Positions 43,198 to 52,374 of a stretch of DNA of 64,000 nt are shown piece by piece. The stretch is from positions 1 through 64,000 of the forward strand of contig JBMHBY010000001.1 in the NCBI GenBank assembly GCA_049890195.1, read 5' to 3'. The stretch is from JAYQKL01 sp049890195 (lineage in GTDB: Bacteria > Pseudomonadota > Alphaproteobacteria > RS24). The position numbers and the translations under genes are program-made. The notes beneath the pieces were generated by a model. It had not been told where the DNA came from and searched no databases. It saw only the letters and a program-made list of their open reading frames with translations. Each line of letters opens with the position of its first letter. Position 1 is the stretch's first letter.

Positions 43198-44223
43198 ATG
43201 GGCGGACAACAACAGCGTATGGATCCAAAACAAGATATTTCCGGGCACGCTGCTCAAGACAAGAAAATGCAATCCGGTGTCCGCGCACTGGCCAACTTGC
43301 TGTTGCTGGAGCATGATTTCCGCCGCGCCCCGAAAACCGAACACCTTGCCCGGCTCGTGGTTGACCGGCTGAGCCGGTTCACCAGTTATGATTGCGCCGT
43401 CTTTTGGACGGTCAGCCGCGGGAAATCGTTTCAACAAGCCTTTATTTCCGGGGTCGGTGACGAGCCGGACGGCAAGGCGATGCGCAAATGGGGCGTCAAA
43501 TTGTCGAAATGGCTTGCCAAAGCCATGGCCAAAACCAAACAGCCGATGCTGATCGACCCGGACACCATAGAGGACAAGGTGTTTGACCTGTGGCCGGAAA
43601 CCGTGCCGCTCAACGGCCTTGCCGTGCCGGTCAAAAACCCGAAAGGGGAGATACTTGGGGGGGTTGTGTTGCTGCGCGAAGCACCCTGGACACAATCCTT
43701 CCGGGTCATGATGGACCAAATGGCGGAGGCGGTCGGCTACAGCCTGCGGGCACTGGCCCTTGGCATGCATGGTCGCCGGCCCAGCAAGGGCAGGTGGATT
43801 ACCCTTATTCTGGTGGTGCTTTTGACCGCCGGCAGTTTTTTTGTACCCATGCCGGTCAATATAGATGTGAAGGCTGAGCTGGCGGTTGGCAACGGCAACA
43901 TCCCTGGTATTTCAGCCCCCCGCGGCCCGGCGCAAATCGACTTGATGATCCCTGTTCAAGACTCACTGGCCCTCAAACCGGGGACACGCCTGCAGGCGCG
44001 TTTTCAGGGCGAGGACTATAAGTTGATTGTGGAGCGGGTGACGCCCTGGTATGCGGCTTTGTTTGCTGACCGGCGGGTGCGCACCCGCCTGCTGGATGCA
44101 CCTGACGGGCTGGCGCCGCCCGGTCTGGAAAGTGTCACCGTCTCCAACACAACGACACCGCTGCCGTTTTACCTGCTGCGCGGGCCATGGCGGTCCATCC
44201 GTGAGGCCGTCGGCATCAAATAA
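43198..44223 (+). CDS. GAF-domain membrane protein, HlyD-like adaptor remnant
   Basis: About 341 aa. A cytoplasmic GAF domain (about residues 30-190, 'HLARLVVDRLSRFTSYDCAVFW', 'LNGLAVPVKNPKGEILGGVVLL') precedes one membrane helix at about 200-218 and a ~120-residue extracytoplasmic part. The latter begins like a HlyD-type adaptor ('FVPMPVNIDVKAEL') but lacks the lipoyl/coiled-coil hairpin that family needs. GGGGC supports the ATG at 43198; an in-frame GTG lies at 43123. It is 56 nt upstream of an unusual ABC ATPase gene. Function unknown. Confidence 0.78.
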   Translation: MGGQQQRMDPKQDISGHAAQDKKMQSGVRALANLLLLEHDFRRAPKTEHLARLVVDRLSRFTSYDCAVFWTVSRGKSFQQAFISGVGDEPDGKAMRKWGVKLSKWLAKAMAKTKQPMLIDPDTIEDKVFDLWPETVPLNGLAVPVKNPKGEILGGVVLLREAPWTQSFRVMMDQMAEAVGYSLRALALGMHGRRPSKGRWITLILVVLLTAGSFFVPMPVNIDVKAELAVGNGNIPGISAPRGPAQIDLMIPVQDSLALKPGTRLQARFQGEDYKLIVERVTPWYAALFADRRVRTRLLDAPDGLAPPGLESVTVSNTTTPLPFYLLRGPWRSIREAVGIK

Positions 44224-44279
44224 GCCGGCAATACCGTGAATATATTGAAGACAGGCAGCGGTCAGGCTATGGTGCGCTC

Positions 44280-45032
44280 ATGATTTCAATTAACGGCATT
44301 ACAAAGCGGTTTGGTGACATTACGGCATTGGATGATGTTTCTCTAGACGTGGCTGCAGGCCAGTCTCTGGCGGTGATCGGTCCGGCGGCGGCAGGCAAAT
44401 CCGTGCTTTTGAAACTGATCGCCGGATTGTACGCCGCCGAGAGCGGACAGATCAGGATTGACGGGGTGACGGTCGGCACGGTCGAGCAAAGGGATGAAAA
44501 GCTGAATCTGAGGATTGGCATGTTGTTCCAGCAAAATGCATTGTTTGACAGCCTGTCAGTCTGGGAGAATATCGCATTCCGGCTGTTGATGACCGGCACA
44601 CCACGGGATGAAGCGCGGGCTGTCAGTGAATCCCTCCTGCAGAAGGTCGGGCTGCCGCCTGAAACTGCAGAGCTGTTTCCCTCTGACCTATCGGGCGGTA
44701 TGCAGAAGCGGGTCGGGTTCGCCCGGGCCTTGGCGACCGGCGCTGATATTCTTCTGCTCGACAACCCGACTGCCGGCCTTGATCCGATACTGGCGGCACG
44801 TATCGACCGGATGATCACACGTCTGGCCCGGGACAGCGGCGCCACGGTGATTTCCGTGACCGGAAATATGGTCGGCATTGATGAGGCCTATGATGAGATT
44901 GCCGTATTGGACAAAGGCCGAGTCAAATGGCGCGGACCCGCGGGGCAGGCGCAGACCGACCCTAATCCGTGGTTGCGCCAGCTGGTTGACGGGCGCCGCG
45001 ACGGTCCGATTGATGTGATGGCAGCAGGGTGA
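44280..45032 (+). CDS. ABC-type ATP-binding protein (MlaF-like) lacking catalytic Glu and H-loop His
   Basis: A 250-aa ABC ATPase domain. Walker A (GPAAAGKS, residues 34-41), Q-loop ('MLFQQNALFD') and signature (LSGGMQKRVGFARALA) are intact and closest to MlaF/Ttg2A-type proteins. Walker B reads LLLDNPTAGLDP, so the catalytic Glu is Asn (N162), and the H-loop reads VTGNM, so the His is Gly (G195). Such a protein may bind but hydrolyse ATP poorly. No MlaE-type permease or MlaD partner is adjacent. It lies 56 nt after the GAF membrane protein and runs into msrA. Confidence 0.85.
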   Translation: MISINGITKRFGDITALDDVSLDVAAGQSLAVIGPAAAGKSVLLKLIAGLYAAESGQIRIDGVTVGTVEQRDEKLNLRIGMLFQQNALFDSLSVWENIAFRLLMTGTPRDEARAVSESLLQKVGLPPETAELFPSDLSGGMQKRVGFARALATGADILLLDNPTAGLDPILAARIDRMITRLARDSGATVISVTGNMVGIDEAYDEIAVLDKGRVKWRGPAGQAQTDPNPWLRQLVDGRRDGPIDVMAAG

Positions 45033-45037
45033 AGGGG

Positions 45038-45724
45038 ATGATGGGCTTGTTTGGAAAAAAGGGTGTTATGCCGACCGCTGAAGAGGCCCTGCCCGGCCGG
45101 TCTGAAGCCTTGGTGGTAAACCCGACACATTATGTCTTGAACACAGCCATGTCAGAGCCGTGGCCGGACAATGCCGCTTGCGCCATGTTCGGCATGGGGT
45201 GTTTTTGGGGCGCTGAACGCAAATTCTGGGAGGGGGCTGAAGTCCACTCCACCCAGGTCGGCTATGCCGGCGGCCATACGCCGAACCCGACCTATGAAGA
45301 GGTGTGTTCCGGCGCGACCGGTCACAATGAGGTCGTCCGGGTCATTTTTGAACCACAGAAGACGGACTTTGCGGACTTGTTGCGAATCTTCTGGGACAAT
45401 CATGACCCGACCCAGGGCATGCGGCAGGGCAATGATGTCGGCACACAATACCGGTCCGGCATCTACACCTTTACGCAGGCACAACATGAGCAGGCATTGG
45501 CCTCGCGTGAGATGTTCCAAGACCGTCTGCGACAGGCCGGTTTCGGGGACATCACGACCGAAATCGTTTCCGCCCCGACATTTTATTATGCGGAAGACTA
45601 TCATCAGCAATATTTGGGTAAAAACCCGTTCGGCTATTGCGGTCTGGGTGGGACGGGGGTCAGTTGTCCGATCCCGGCCCTGTCCCCGGAACAGGGTTCA
45701 GACACTTCGGTTGAGGATCAATAA
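45038..45724 (+). CDS. msrA: Peptide-methionine (S)-S-oxide reductase
   Basis: A 228-aa MsrA. The catalytic Cys is C55 in FGMGCFWGAE; 'VGYAGGHTPNPTYEEVCSGATGHNE' and 'NHDPTQ' are conserved, and resolving cysteines occur in the C-terminal 'YCGLGGTGVSCPI'. It repairs oxidised methionine using thioredoxin. AAGGGG precedes ATG codons at 45038 and 45041. A ~45-residue N-terminal extension precedes the core. It is the third gene of the GAF-ABC-msrA run. Confidence 0.94.
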   Translation: MMGLFGKKGVMPTAEEALPGRSEALVVNPTHYVLNTAMSEPWPDNAACAMFGMGCFWGAERKFWEGAEVHSTQVGYAGGHTPNPTYEEVCSGATGHNEVVRVIFEPQKTDFADLLRIFWDNHDPTQGMRQGNDVGTQYRSGIYTFTQAQHEQALASREMFQDRLRQAGFGDITTEIVSAPTFYYAEDYHQQYLGKNPFGYCGLGGTGVSCPIPALSPEQGSDTSVEDQ

Positions 45725-47709
45725 TACCGCTTGATACGCATGGACCAGCGGCGCGGGGCACCGGGGAAATAACGGGCAGTGCCGAAAGCAAAGTCGGCCC
45801 GGCGGGCATAGGCTCGATCAAGGGCGTTGTCGACGGAAAAATCCAGAGACAGATTTTCATCCGCCCGCCAGGAGACGCCGAGGTCGAGAAGATTATGGCC
45901 GTCATAAAAATGCGAATTGGCCTCGTCCGTGGCATATCCGCCGACATATTGCCAGTTGCCCGTCAAAGACCATCCCGGCGCCGGCGCATAGGTCAGGCCA
46001 AGACGGGCCAGTCTGCGCGGTGCGCTGTCTATGTCCGTTCCGTTCCTGATGGCGTTGGGGGCATGGCTGAAGGCATAACGGTGTCTGGCATAAGAGGCCG
46101 AGAGATCAAGCGTGAACCGGTCATTCAGCGGGCCGGAAAGGGACAGCTCCAGTCCCTCATGGTCAGTTTGGCCGTTGGAGACATTTTCGGAATTGGAGTC
46201 GCGAAAATAGTAGTTTTTCTTTTTTATTTTATACGCACTGACTTCCAACGCCAAAGGTCCGGAGATGGTCCGCAAGCCGATTTCGGCGCTGTCGAGTTTT
46301 TCCGGGCGAATGTCCCCGACCGTCTGTCCGGTGCGCAGGCGGTAGAGGTCGGTGGTCTGCGGCGCCCGGGTGCCGCGTGACAGATTGGCGAAGACGACAA
46401 ACCCGCCGGACTGATGGGTCAGGCCGATTTTGGGGGATAATGTGTCATAGTCATCCACGCGGTCGGCCGGACGCAGGAACCGGCCAAAGGTGCCGTCATT
46501 GGCCAAGTTTCTGTAGCGGTATGTCGTCAAGTCGTAGCGCAGACCGGTGGTCAGGCGGGTGGTGTCGCGCCACCGCCATTCGGTGTGCAGATAGGGGGAG
46601 GCGGTCTTGGCTTCGACCTCATAATCATAATGCAGTCCGGGCAGATACCCGAAAGCGGCGGGGTTCGACTGATACTGCCAGAGTGTGCCTTGTGTCACCT
46701 CTGCATCCAGACCTGCAATCAGCCTGTGGCCGCCGTCAAGCCGACGATGATAGGCGCTCAAAACACCAAGACTCTGGTGCCCGTTCTTTTCCAAAGGGTC
46801 GGCTGTGGACAGAAAGTGCATTCTGAAAACCATGTGGTTTTTGCGGGCATAGGGCGTGAGGATCAGCCTGCCGTTTGTCAGCTGCTGTTCGATGGTCAGC
46901 GCCGTTCGGAGCGACCAGGCGTCCCGGTGCGCGTTTTTATCACGGTTGCCTTTGGCGACCGCCTGATTCCTGAAATCCGCCGCATAGCCGGCCGTCTCCT
47001 GGTTCAGGTTCATGCCGGCCAAAGAGAACCGATACGTTCTCCCGGCGTTTTCCCAATGTGTCTGAACGCGCAGTTTCTGGCCGGCATAGCCAGAGGCGGC
47101 TCTAACCCCCTCCTCCTCGCCGGACAGGTCGAGGCTGATGCGCGCGGCCATTGCCCCAAGATCAAGTGCGGCCGCACCGGCCAGTCGATAGCGCCCATAC
47201 GCGCCGAAGGTGGCGGAGGCATAGGAGGTGCTGTCACGCGGGTCGACAGGAATGACATTGACGAGACCGTGCTGGGCATTCGACCCGTAAAGCGCACTGC
47301 CGGGTCCGCGGATGATTTCCACGCGGGCCGTATCCTCCAACATGACATCCATCAGCCCGTTCACATTGGCGAAGCCGGCGGCACGCAACCCGACGTTGTT
47401 TTCCATCACCAGAAACGAACCGGCCCCGGCACCCCCGGTCAGAACCGGTGAGCGCATTGCGGTGAGATGTTCCTGGCCGCTGCCGCGCTGAATGTTCAGG
47501 CCCGGCACATGGTTGAGGATGTCGGCCGGGTAAAGGGATGTAAAGTCCTGGGTGTTGATCAGGGCGATATTGCCTGGATTGTAGGCGCGTTCACTGCCGG
47601 CGCGCTGGGTGGTGACAATCATATTGTCAGGCAGGTTCTGCGCACTGCCACTCTGCGCGCAAAACCCCAGCGCTGCCGCAAAAACGGTGACCTGTGTCGC
47701 GGGTTTCAT
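45718..47709 (-). CDS. TonB-dependent outer membrane receptor
   Basis: A 663-aa receptor. The signal peptide (TQVTVFAAALGFCAQSGSAQ) precedes a plug domain ('PADILNHVPGLNIQRGSGQEH', 'VEIIRGPGSALYGSNAQHGLVNV') and a 22-strand-type barrel ending in 'RRWSMRIKRYY'. The ATG at 47709 follows an in-frame TTG. The substrate is not readable; size and plug motif fit siderophore, vitamin or haem-type receptors. Its 3' end overlaps the msrA stop by 7 bp (convergent). Confidence 0.9.
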   Translation of the reverse strand: MKPATQVTVFAAALGFCAQSGSAQNLPDNMIVTTQRAGSERAYNPGNIALINTQDFTSLYPADILNHVPGLNIQRGSGQEHLTAMRSPVLTGGAGAGSFLVMENNVGLRAAGFANVNGLMDVMLEDTARVEIIRGPGSALYGSNAQHGLVNVIPVDPRDSTSYASATFGAYGRYRLAGAAALDLGAMAARISLDLSGEEEGVRAASGYAGQKLRVQTHWENAGRTYRFSLAGMNLNQETAGYAADFRNQAVAKGNRDKNAHRDAWSLRTALTIEQQLTNGRLILTPYARKNHMVFRMHFLSTADPLEKNGHQSLGVLSAYHRRLDGGHRLIAGLDAEVTQGTLWQYQSNPAAFGYLPGLHYDYEVEAKTASPYLHTEWRWRDTTRLTTGLRYDLTTYRYRNLANDGTFGRFLRPADRVDDYDTLSPKIGLTHQSGGFVVFANLSRGTRAPQTTDLYRLRTGQTVGDIRPEKLDSAEIGLRTISGPLALEVSAYKIKKKNYYFRDSNSENVSNGQTDHEGLELSLSGPLNDRFTLDLSASYARHRYAFSHAPNAIRNGTDIDSAPRRLARLGLTYAPAPGWSLTGNWQYVGGYATDEANSHFYDGHNLLDLGVSWRADENLSLDFSVDNALDRAYARRADFAFGTARYFPGAPRRWSMRIKRYY

Positions 47710-47716
47710 CAACCGG

Positions 47717-48679
47717 CTAGGCCGTGCCCAGTCTCAACAGGTCGTGCAGATGCAGAAAACCGACGGCATGACCCTGCTCACAGATGAACAATCCCTGGAT
47801 TTTGTTTTCATTCATGATCGACAGGGCTTCGGCGGCGATGATGCCGGCCTCGATTGTTTTCGGGTCAGGGGTCATGATATCGGCTGTGGTTTTTTCAAGC
47901 AGCTCGCCGCCCATATGCCGCCGTAAATCACCATCGGTGATGATGCCGGTCAGCCTGCTGTCGTCATCCGTCACGCCAAGACATCCGAAGCCCATCTGGC
48001 TCATCAGGACAATGGCTTCCGACATCGGCACATGATGGCCGGCCAGGGGCAGGGCGTCACCCGTGTGCATAATATCCCCGACCGTGGTCAGGCTGGCACC
48101 GAGTTTGCCGCCGGGATGAAATTTCTTGAAGTCCGAGGCGGTGAAGCCACGGCGCTCCAAAAGGGCAATGGCCAAGGCGTCGCCAAGGGCCAGCTGCATG
48201 GTGGTTGAGGTGGTCGGGGCCAGCCCGTTGGGACAGGCCTCCGGCGCGGATGGCAGCATCAGGCAGATGTTGGCCGCAGTGCCGAGTGCGCTGGTCCGGC
48301 TCGATGTCATCGCGACAAGCGGGATGTTGAATCGTTTGACATAACCCAGAAGGCTGCTGAGTTCCGGGGTTTCGCCTGACCAGGAGAGGCCAAGAACAAC
48401 ATCGCCCTCCATAATCATGCCTAAATCGCCGTGGCTTGCTTCCCCCGGATGGACATAATAGGCCGGCGTCCCGGTTGAAGCGAGCGTGGCTGTGATTTTT
48501 TTGGCGATGTGGCCGCTTTTGCCCATGCCGGTTACAATCAGGCGCCCTTGGGTTGCGCCGATCAGTTCCACGGCCTGCTCAAAATCCGTGCCGAGGCTCT
48601 CCTCGAGCAGCTTAAGTCCCTCGCGTTCAGTGCTGAGCGTGGTACGGGCGGATTGCAATGGTGTTTTCGAATTGCTCAT
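47717..48679 (-). CDS. kdsD: KpsF/GutQ family sugar-phosphate isomerase (arabinose-5-phosphate isomerase)
   Basis: A 320-aa protein with an N-terminal SIS domain ('LIVTGMGKSGHIAKKITATLASTGTP', 'HPGEASHGDLGMI') and two CBS domains in the last ~120 residues. It converts ribulose-5-phosphate to arabinose-5-phosphate, the first step to Kdo for lipopolysaccharide. It is 12 nt downstream of galU on the same strand, fitting a cell-envelope sugar role. The TonB receptor gene starts 8 bp downstream. Confidence 0.93.
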   Translation of the reverse strand: MSNSKTPLQSARTTLSTEREGLKLLEESLGTDFEQAVELIGATQGRLIVTGMGKSGHIAKKITATLASTGTPAYYVHPGEASHGDLGMIMEGDVVLGLSWSGETPELSSLLGYVKRFNIPLVAMTSSRTSALGTAANICLMLPSAPEACPNGLAPTTSTTMQLALGDALAIALLERRGFTASDFKKFHPGGKLGASLTTVGDIMHTGDALPLAGHHVPMSEAIVLMSQMGFGCLGVTDDDSRLTGIITDGDLRRHMGGELLEKTTADIMTPDPKTIEAGIIAAEALSIMNENKIQGLFICEQGHAVGFLHLHDLLRLGTA

Positions 48680-48691
48680 CAGCTTTGATTA

Positions 48692-49573
48692 TCACGTCTC
48701 GGTAAGTGTTTCCACCGTTGTCCGAATTTCGGCGGCCAACGTGCTGTCGTCCATGGCATAAGCGATATTGGCGGCCAGAAACCCGGCCTTGTTGCCGCAA
48801 TCATAGCGTGTCCCGTCAAACCGGAAGCCGTGCAGCGCCACGCGGCCGATCAAATCCGCCATGGCGTCGGTGATCTGGATCTCCCCGCCGGCACCGATCC
48901 GCGGTGTGTCCAGCTGGCGCATAATGGCCGGGTCAAACACATAACGGCCGATAATCGCCAGATTGGACGGTGCGTCCTCCGGTGCAGGTTTTTCGACCAG
49001 GCCGTTGATCCGCACCAGTCTGTCATCCTGAAAATCAGGGTCAGGATCGAGCACACCATAGCGATAGGTCTCCTCGCGTGGCACTTCCTCAACGGCGACG
49101 AGATTGCCGCCGGTTTCCGCATAGGACTCAACCATCTGTTGCAGGCAGGTTTTGGGGTGTTTGACCATATCATCCGGCAAAATCACGGCAAACGGATCGT
49201 CGCCGACCAGCTCCTTGGCGCACCAGATGGCATGGCCGAGCCCGAGGGGTTCGGGCTGGAACACTTCATGCACGGTCGCTTGATCCGGCAGTCCGGCCTG
49301 CAAAAGCGCCAATTCCTTTGTTTTGCCGCGTTGTTCGAGCAGATCGGTGTATTTTTGATTATGGCCGAAATGCTCCATAATGGCCTTCTTTTCAGGTGCC
49401 GAGACAAAAATGAACTCGGTGATGCCGGCTGCGGCCGCCTCCTCCACAGCCCATTGAATCAAAGGCTTGTCGACGACAGGCAGCATTTCTTTGGGAACCG
49501 CTTTTGTCGCGGGCAGAAAACGGGTTCCCATGCCGGCGACCGGAAAAACAACTTTTTTGACTGGCTTGCTCAT
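48692..49573 (-). CDS. galU: UTP-glucose-1-phosphate uridylyltransferase
   Basis: A 293-aa nucleotidyltransferase. 'VVFPVAGMGTRFLPATKAVPKEMLPVVDKPLIQWAVEEA' carries the nucleotide-binding loop and is diagnostic of GalU. 'GLGHAIWCAKELVGDDPFAVILPDDM' and 'GLVEKP' also match. It makes UDP-glucose for envelope polysaccharides. First gene of galU-kdsD; divergent from the lytic transglycosylase gene. Confidence 0.95.
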   Translation of the reverse strand: MSKPVKKVVFPVAGMGTRFLPATKAVPKEMLPVVDKPLIQWAVEEAAAAGITEFIFVSAPEKKAIMEHFGHNQKYTDLLEQRGKTKELALLQAGLPDQATVHEVFQPEPLGLGHAIWCAKELVGDDPFAVILPDDMVKHPKTCLQQMVESYAETGGNLVAVEEVPREETYRYGVLDPDPDFQDDRLVRINGLVEKPAPEDAPSNLAIIGRYVFDPAIMRQLDTPRIGAGGEIQITDAMADLIGRVALHGFRFDGTRYDCGNKAGFLAANIAYAMDDSTLAAEIRTTVETLTET

Positions 49574-49655
49574 GACACACAGAATTTATTGGTAAATTAG
49601 AGTGAATTTACACATATTTGGTCATGGTGCATACTGAATTAAACACGGAAAAAAA

Positions 49656-50897
49656 ATGATGAAAAACGGTCTCAAGTCCATCCAATGTCCCACCGCCAAA
49701 CCAAGCGATCGGCGCCATCATAAAGTGATGCGCATTGCCGGGCTTGTTCTTGCCGGTTTGCTGTTGTCGGGTCAGGCTCATGCCGAAAGCTTTGAGGCTT
49801 GGCTGTCGGGGGTGCGCACGGAAGCGGCCGACAAGGGCCTGTCCCCGTCCACCCTGCAGGCGCTTGATGGCCTGACGCTGGACCAAGAGGTGTTGCAATT
49901 GGCCGCCCGTCAGCCCGAATATGTCAAACCGCCCTGGGCGTATCTGGAAACCATGGTGTCTGAGACGCGCAAGCGCCGCGGTGTTGAACTGCTGGCTGAA
50001 AATGCGGCGCTGTTTGATGCATTGGAGGCGGCTTATAATGTTGACCGCGGCCTGTTGACGGCAATTTGGGGGATTGAAACGAATTTCGGCACATATCAGG
50101 GCAAAAAACATATTCTGCGGGCTTTGGCGACCCTGGGGCATCAAGGCGGCCGCCGCACCGCCTTTGGCCGCCAACAATTGCTGGCGGCACTTGAAATTGT
50201 CGAAGCCGGAGATATTTCCGGCCCGCGCATGCTCGGGTCCTGGGCCGGCGCGATGGGCCAGACCCAGTTCATCCCGACCACCTATCTGGCCCATGCTGTG
50301 GATTTTACCGGCGACGGCAAGCGGGATGTCTGGGGCAGCAAGGCGGATGCGCTCGGCTCGGCAGCCAATTATCTGAGGGTTTCAGGATGGCGCTCCGACC
50401 AGCGGTGGGGCTATGAGGTCAGTCTGCCGCAGGGCTTTGATTATGCGACGGCTGACCTGAAGACCCTGAAAACCCTTGCAGAATGGACCCGATTGGGGGT
50501 GACAGGCATCACTTTGCCGGTGCCGTCGAGTGCGGAAGAAGCCGCATTGTTTCTGCCCGCCGGCTATCGCGGGCCGGCGTTTCTGGTGACCGGTAATTTC
50601 CGCGCCATTTTACGCTACAACACAGCACCGGCCTATGCGCTGGCGGCCGGTATTCTGTCCGACCATTATCAGGGGCTGGGCGGTGTCGTGTCGCCATGGC
50701 CGTTGAGCGAGCGGCCGCTTCACCCGAAAGAGCTGCGCGACCTGCAGACCCGATTGACCGCCGGCGGCTATGATACGGGCGGTGTGGACGGCATGTTGGG
50801 CAGCCGCACCAGAAAAGCGATCCGGGCTTTTCAAAAGGATCAGGGACTGGTGCCGGACGGCCATGCCACACCTGGTCTGCTCGCTCTATTGCCATAA
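49656..50897 (+). CDS. Lytic murein transglycosylase (MltB-like) with peptidoglycan-binding domain
   Basis: A 413-aa exported enzyme. A hydrophobic segment at about residues 26-43 ends in AHA, a signal-peptidase-I-type site. The SLT_2 domain has catalytic E141 in 'AIWGIETNFGTYQG', followed by 'RMLGSWAGAMGQTQFIPTTY'. The C-terminal ~60 residues form a PG_binding_1 domain ('LQTRLTAGGYDTGGVDGMLGSRTRKAIRAFQ'). It cleaves peptidoglycan glycan strands to 1,6-anhydro ends. CACGGA precedes the ATG. Confidence 0.94.
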   Translation: MMKNGLKSIQCPTAKPSDRRHHKVMRIAGLVLAGLLLSGQAHAESFEAWLSGVRTEAADKGLSPSTLQALDGLTLDQEVLQLAARQPEYVKPPWAYLETMVSETRKRRGVELLAENAALFDALEAAYNVDRGLLTAIWGIETNFGTYQGKKHILRALATLGHQGGRRTAFGRQQLLAALEIVEAGDISGPRMLGSWAGAMGQTQFIPTTYLAHAVDFTGDGKRDVWGSKADALGSAANYLRVSGWRSDQRWGYEVSLPQGFDYATADLKTLKTLAEWTRLGVTGITLPVPSSAEEAALFLPAGYRGPAFLVTGNFRAILRYNTAPAYALAAGILSDHYQGLGGVVSPWPLSERPLHPKELRDLQTRLTAGGYDTGGVDGMLGSRTRKAIRAFQKDQGLVPDGHATPGLLALLP

Positions 50898-50922
50898 AAA
50901 AACCCCGCCGAAGCGGGGTTTT
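50896..50922. terminator. Bidirectional intrinsic terminator
   Basis: Stem AACCCCGC / GCGGGGTT (loop CGAA), with A7 on the left and T4 on the right. It lies between the convergent transglycosylase (+) and gltD (-) genes and can end both; the longer T run serves the minus strand. Confidence 0.88.
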
Positions 50923-50944
50923 GATGTTCAGGCTTTGCTCCAGT

Positions 50945-52363
50945 TCAGCGCGGCAGGTTGGTTTCACCCATCAGGAACAGGTCAACCTCGCGGGCGCATT
51001 GCCGGCCTTCGCGGATGGCCCAGACCACCAGAGACTGCCCGCGACGCATGTCACCGCAGGCAAACGTCTTGCTGCGGCTCGACTGGTACGTCGCCGTATC
51101 AGCAGCAATGTTGCCGCGATTGTCGAGTTCCAGACCAAGCTGTTCGACCAGACCCTCATGCACCGGATGAACAAAGCCCATCGCCAGCAGGACCAGATCG
51201 GCCTGCAGTTCGAACTCGCTGCCTTCAATCTGCTGCATGTTTTCGTCAACCCGCACGCATTTGATTGCTTTGACCTGACCGTCGTCACCGACAACCTCCG
51301 TGGTCATCACAGAGAAGTCACGGGCGGCGCCCTCTTCCTGCGATGTGGAGGTGCGCATTTTCAAAGGCCAGTTCGGCCAGGTCATGGCCTTGTCTTCCTT
51401 TTCCGGCGGCATTGGCATGATTTCCAGCTGGGTCACGGATACGGCACCTTGCCGGAAGCTGGTGCCGATGCAGTCAGACCCGGTGTCGCCGCCGCCAATG
51501 ACGACAACATTTTTGTCGGTGGCCATAATCGGCTCAACCTCGCCGATCGGCTCCTGACCGACGCGGCGGTTCTGCTGCGGCAAAAATTCCATGGCGAAAT
51601 GGATGCCGTCAAGGTCTCGGCCCGTGACCGGCAGGTCGCGAGGTTTTTCTGAGCCTCCGGACAGAACAACGGCGTCATATTGCGCTTCCAGATCCGCTGC
51701 ATCAATGTCCTGACCGACATGGGTTTCATAATGGAAGGTCACGCCTTCGGCCTCCATCTGTTCGACACGGCGGTCAATCAGGTGCTTGCTCATTTTGAAA
51801 TCCGGGATGCCGTAGCGCATCAGGCCGCCGGCTTTGGCGTTCTTCTCATACAGATGCACATCATGTCCGGCCCGCGCCAACTGTTGCGCTGCGGCCATGC
51901 CGGCGGGTCCGCTGCCGATGACGGCGACTTTCTTGCCGGTTTTCTCTGGGTTCACCTGTGGCTGTATCCAGCCTTCCTCCCAGCCCTTGTCAACAATGGC
52001 ACATTCGATGGACTTGATGGTGACCGGCTGGTCAATCAGGTTCAATGTGCAGCTTGCCTCGCAGGGGGCCGGGCAGATGCGACCGGTGAACTCCGGGAAA
52101 TTATTGGTCGATTGCAGATTGTCCAACGCCTGCCGCCATTCGCCGTTATAGGTCAGGTCGTTCCAGTCCGGGATCTGGTTGTTGACCGGACAGCCATTGT
52201 GGCAGTAGGGCACACCACAATCCATGCAACGCGAGGCCTGGCTGGTCAGCTCCTCATTTGACAAGGGAACAATGAACTCCTTGAAGTGCTGCACCCGCTC
52301 TTCCGGGGCAACATAAGTTCTGTCATGGCGTTCGTGTTCCAGAAATCCTGTTGGTTTTCCCAT
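50945..52363 (-). CDS. gltD: Glutamate synthase, small subunit
   Basis: A 472-aa FAD/NADPH subunit. Two N-terminal cysteine clusters ('RCMDCGVPYCHNGCPVNN', 'GRICPAPCEASCTLN') hold [4Fe-4S] centres. 'VAVIGSGPAGMAAAQQLARAG' binds FAD and 'VVIGGGDTGSDCIGT' NADPH. It feeds electrons to GltB for glutamate synthesis from glutamine and 2-oxoglutarate. AGGGAGA precedes the ATG; it lies 11 nt after gltB. Confidence 0.96.
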   Translation of the reverse strand: MGKPTGFLEHERHDRTYVAPEERVQHFKEFIVPLSNEELTSQASRCMDCGVPYCHNGCPVNNQIPDWNDLTYNGEWRQALDNLQSTNNFPEFTGRICPAPCEASCTLNLIDQPVTIKSIECAIVDKGWEEGWIQPQVNPEKTGKKVAVIGSGPAGMAAAQQLARAGHDVHLYEKNAKAGGLMRYGIPDFKMSKHLIDRRVEQMEAEGVTFHYETHVGQDIDAADLEAQYDAVVLSGGSEKPRDLPVTGRDLDGIHFAMEFLPQQNRRVGQEPIGEVEPIMATDKNVVVIGGGDTGSDCIGTSFRQGAVSVTQLEIMPMPPEKEDKAMTWPNWPLKMRTSTSQEEGAARDFSVMTTEVVGDDGQVKAIKCVRVDENMQQIEGSEFELQADLVLLAMGFVHPVHEGLVEQLGLELDNRGNIAADTATYQSSRSKTFACGDMRRGQSLVVWAIREGRQCAREVDLFLMGETNLPR

Positions 52364-52374
52364 CTTATGTCTCC

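Noticed and set aside
51680..52261. 193-codon plus-strand frame opposite gltD
   Set aside because: Antisense to conserved Fe-S and FAD motifs of gltD; no independent signal.
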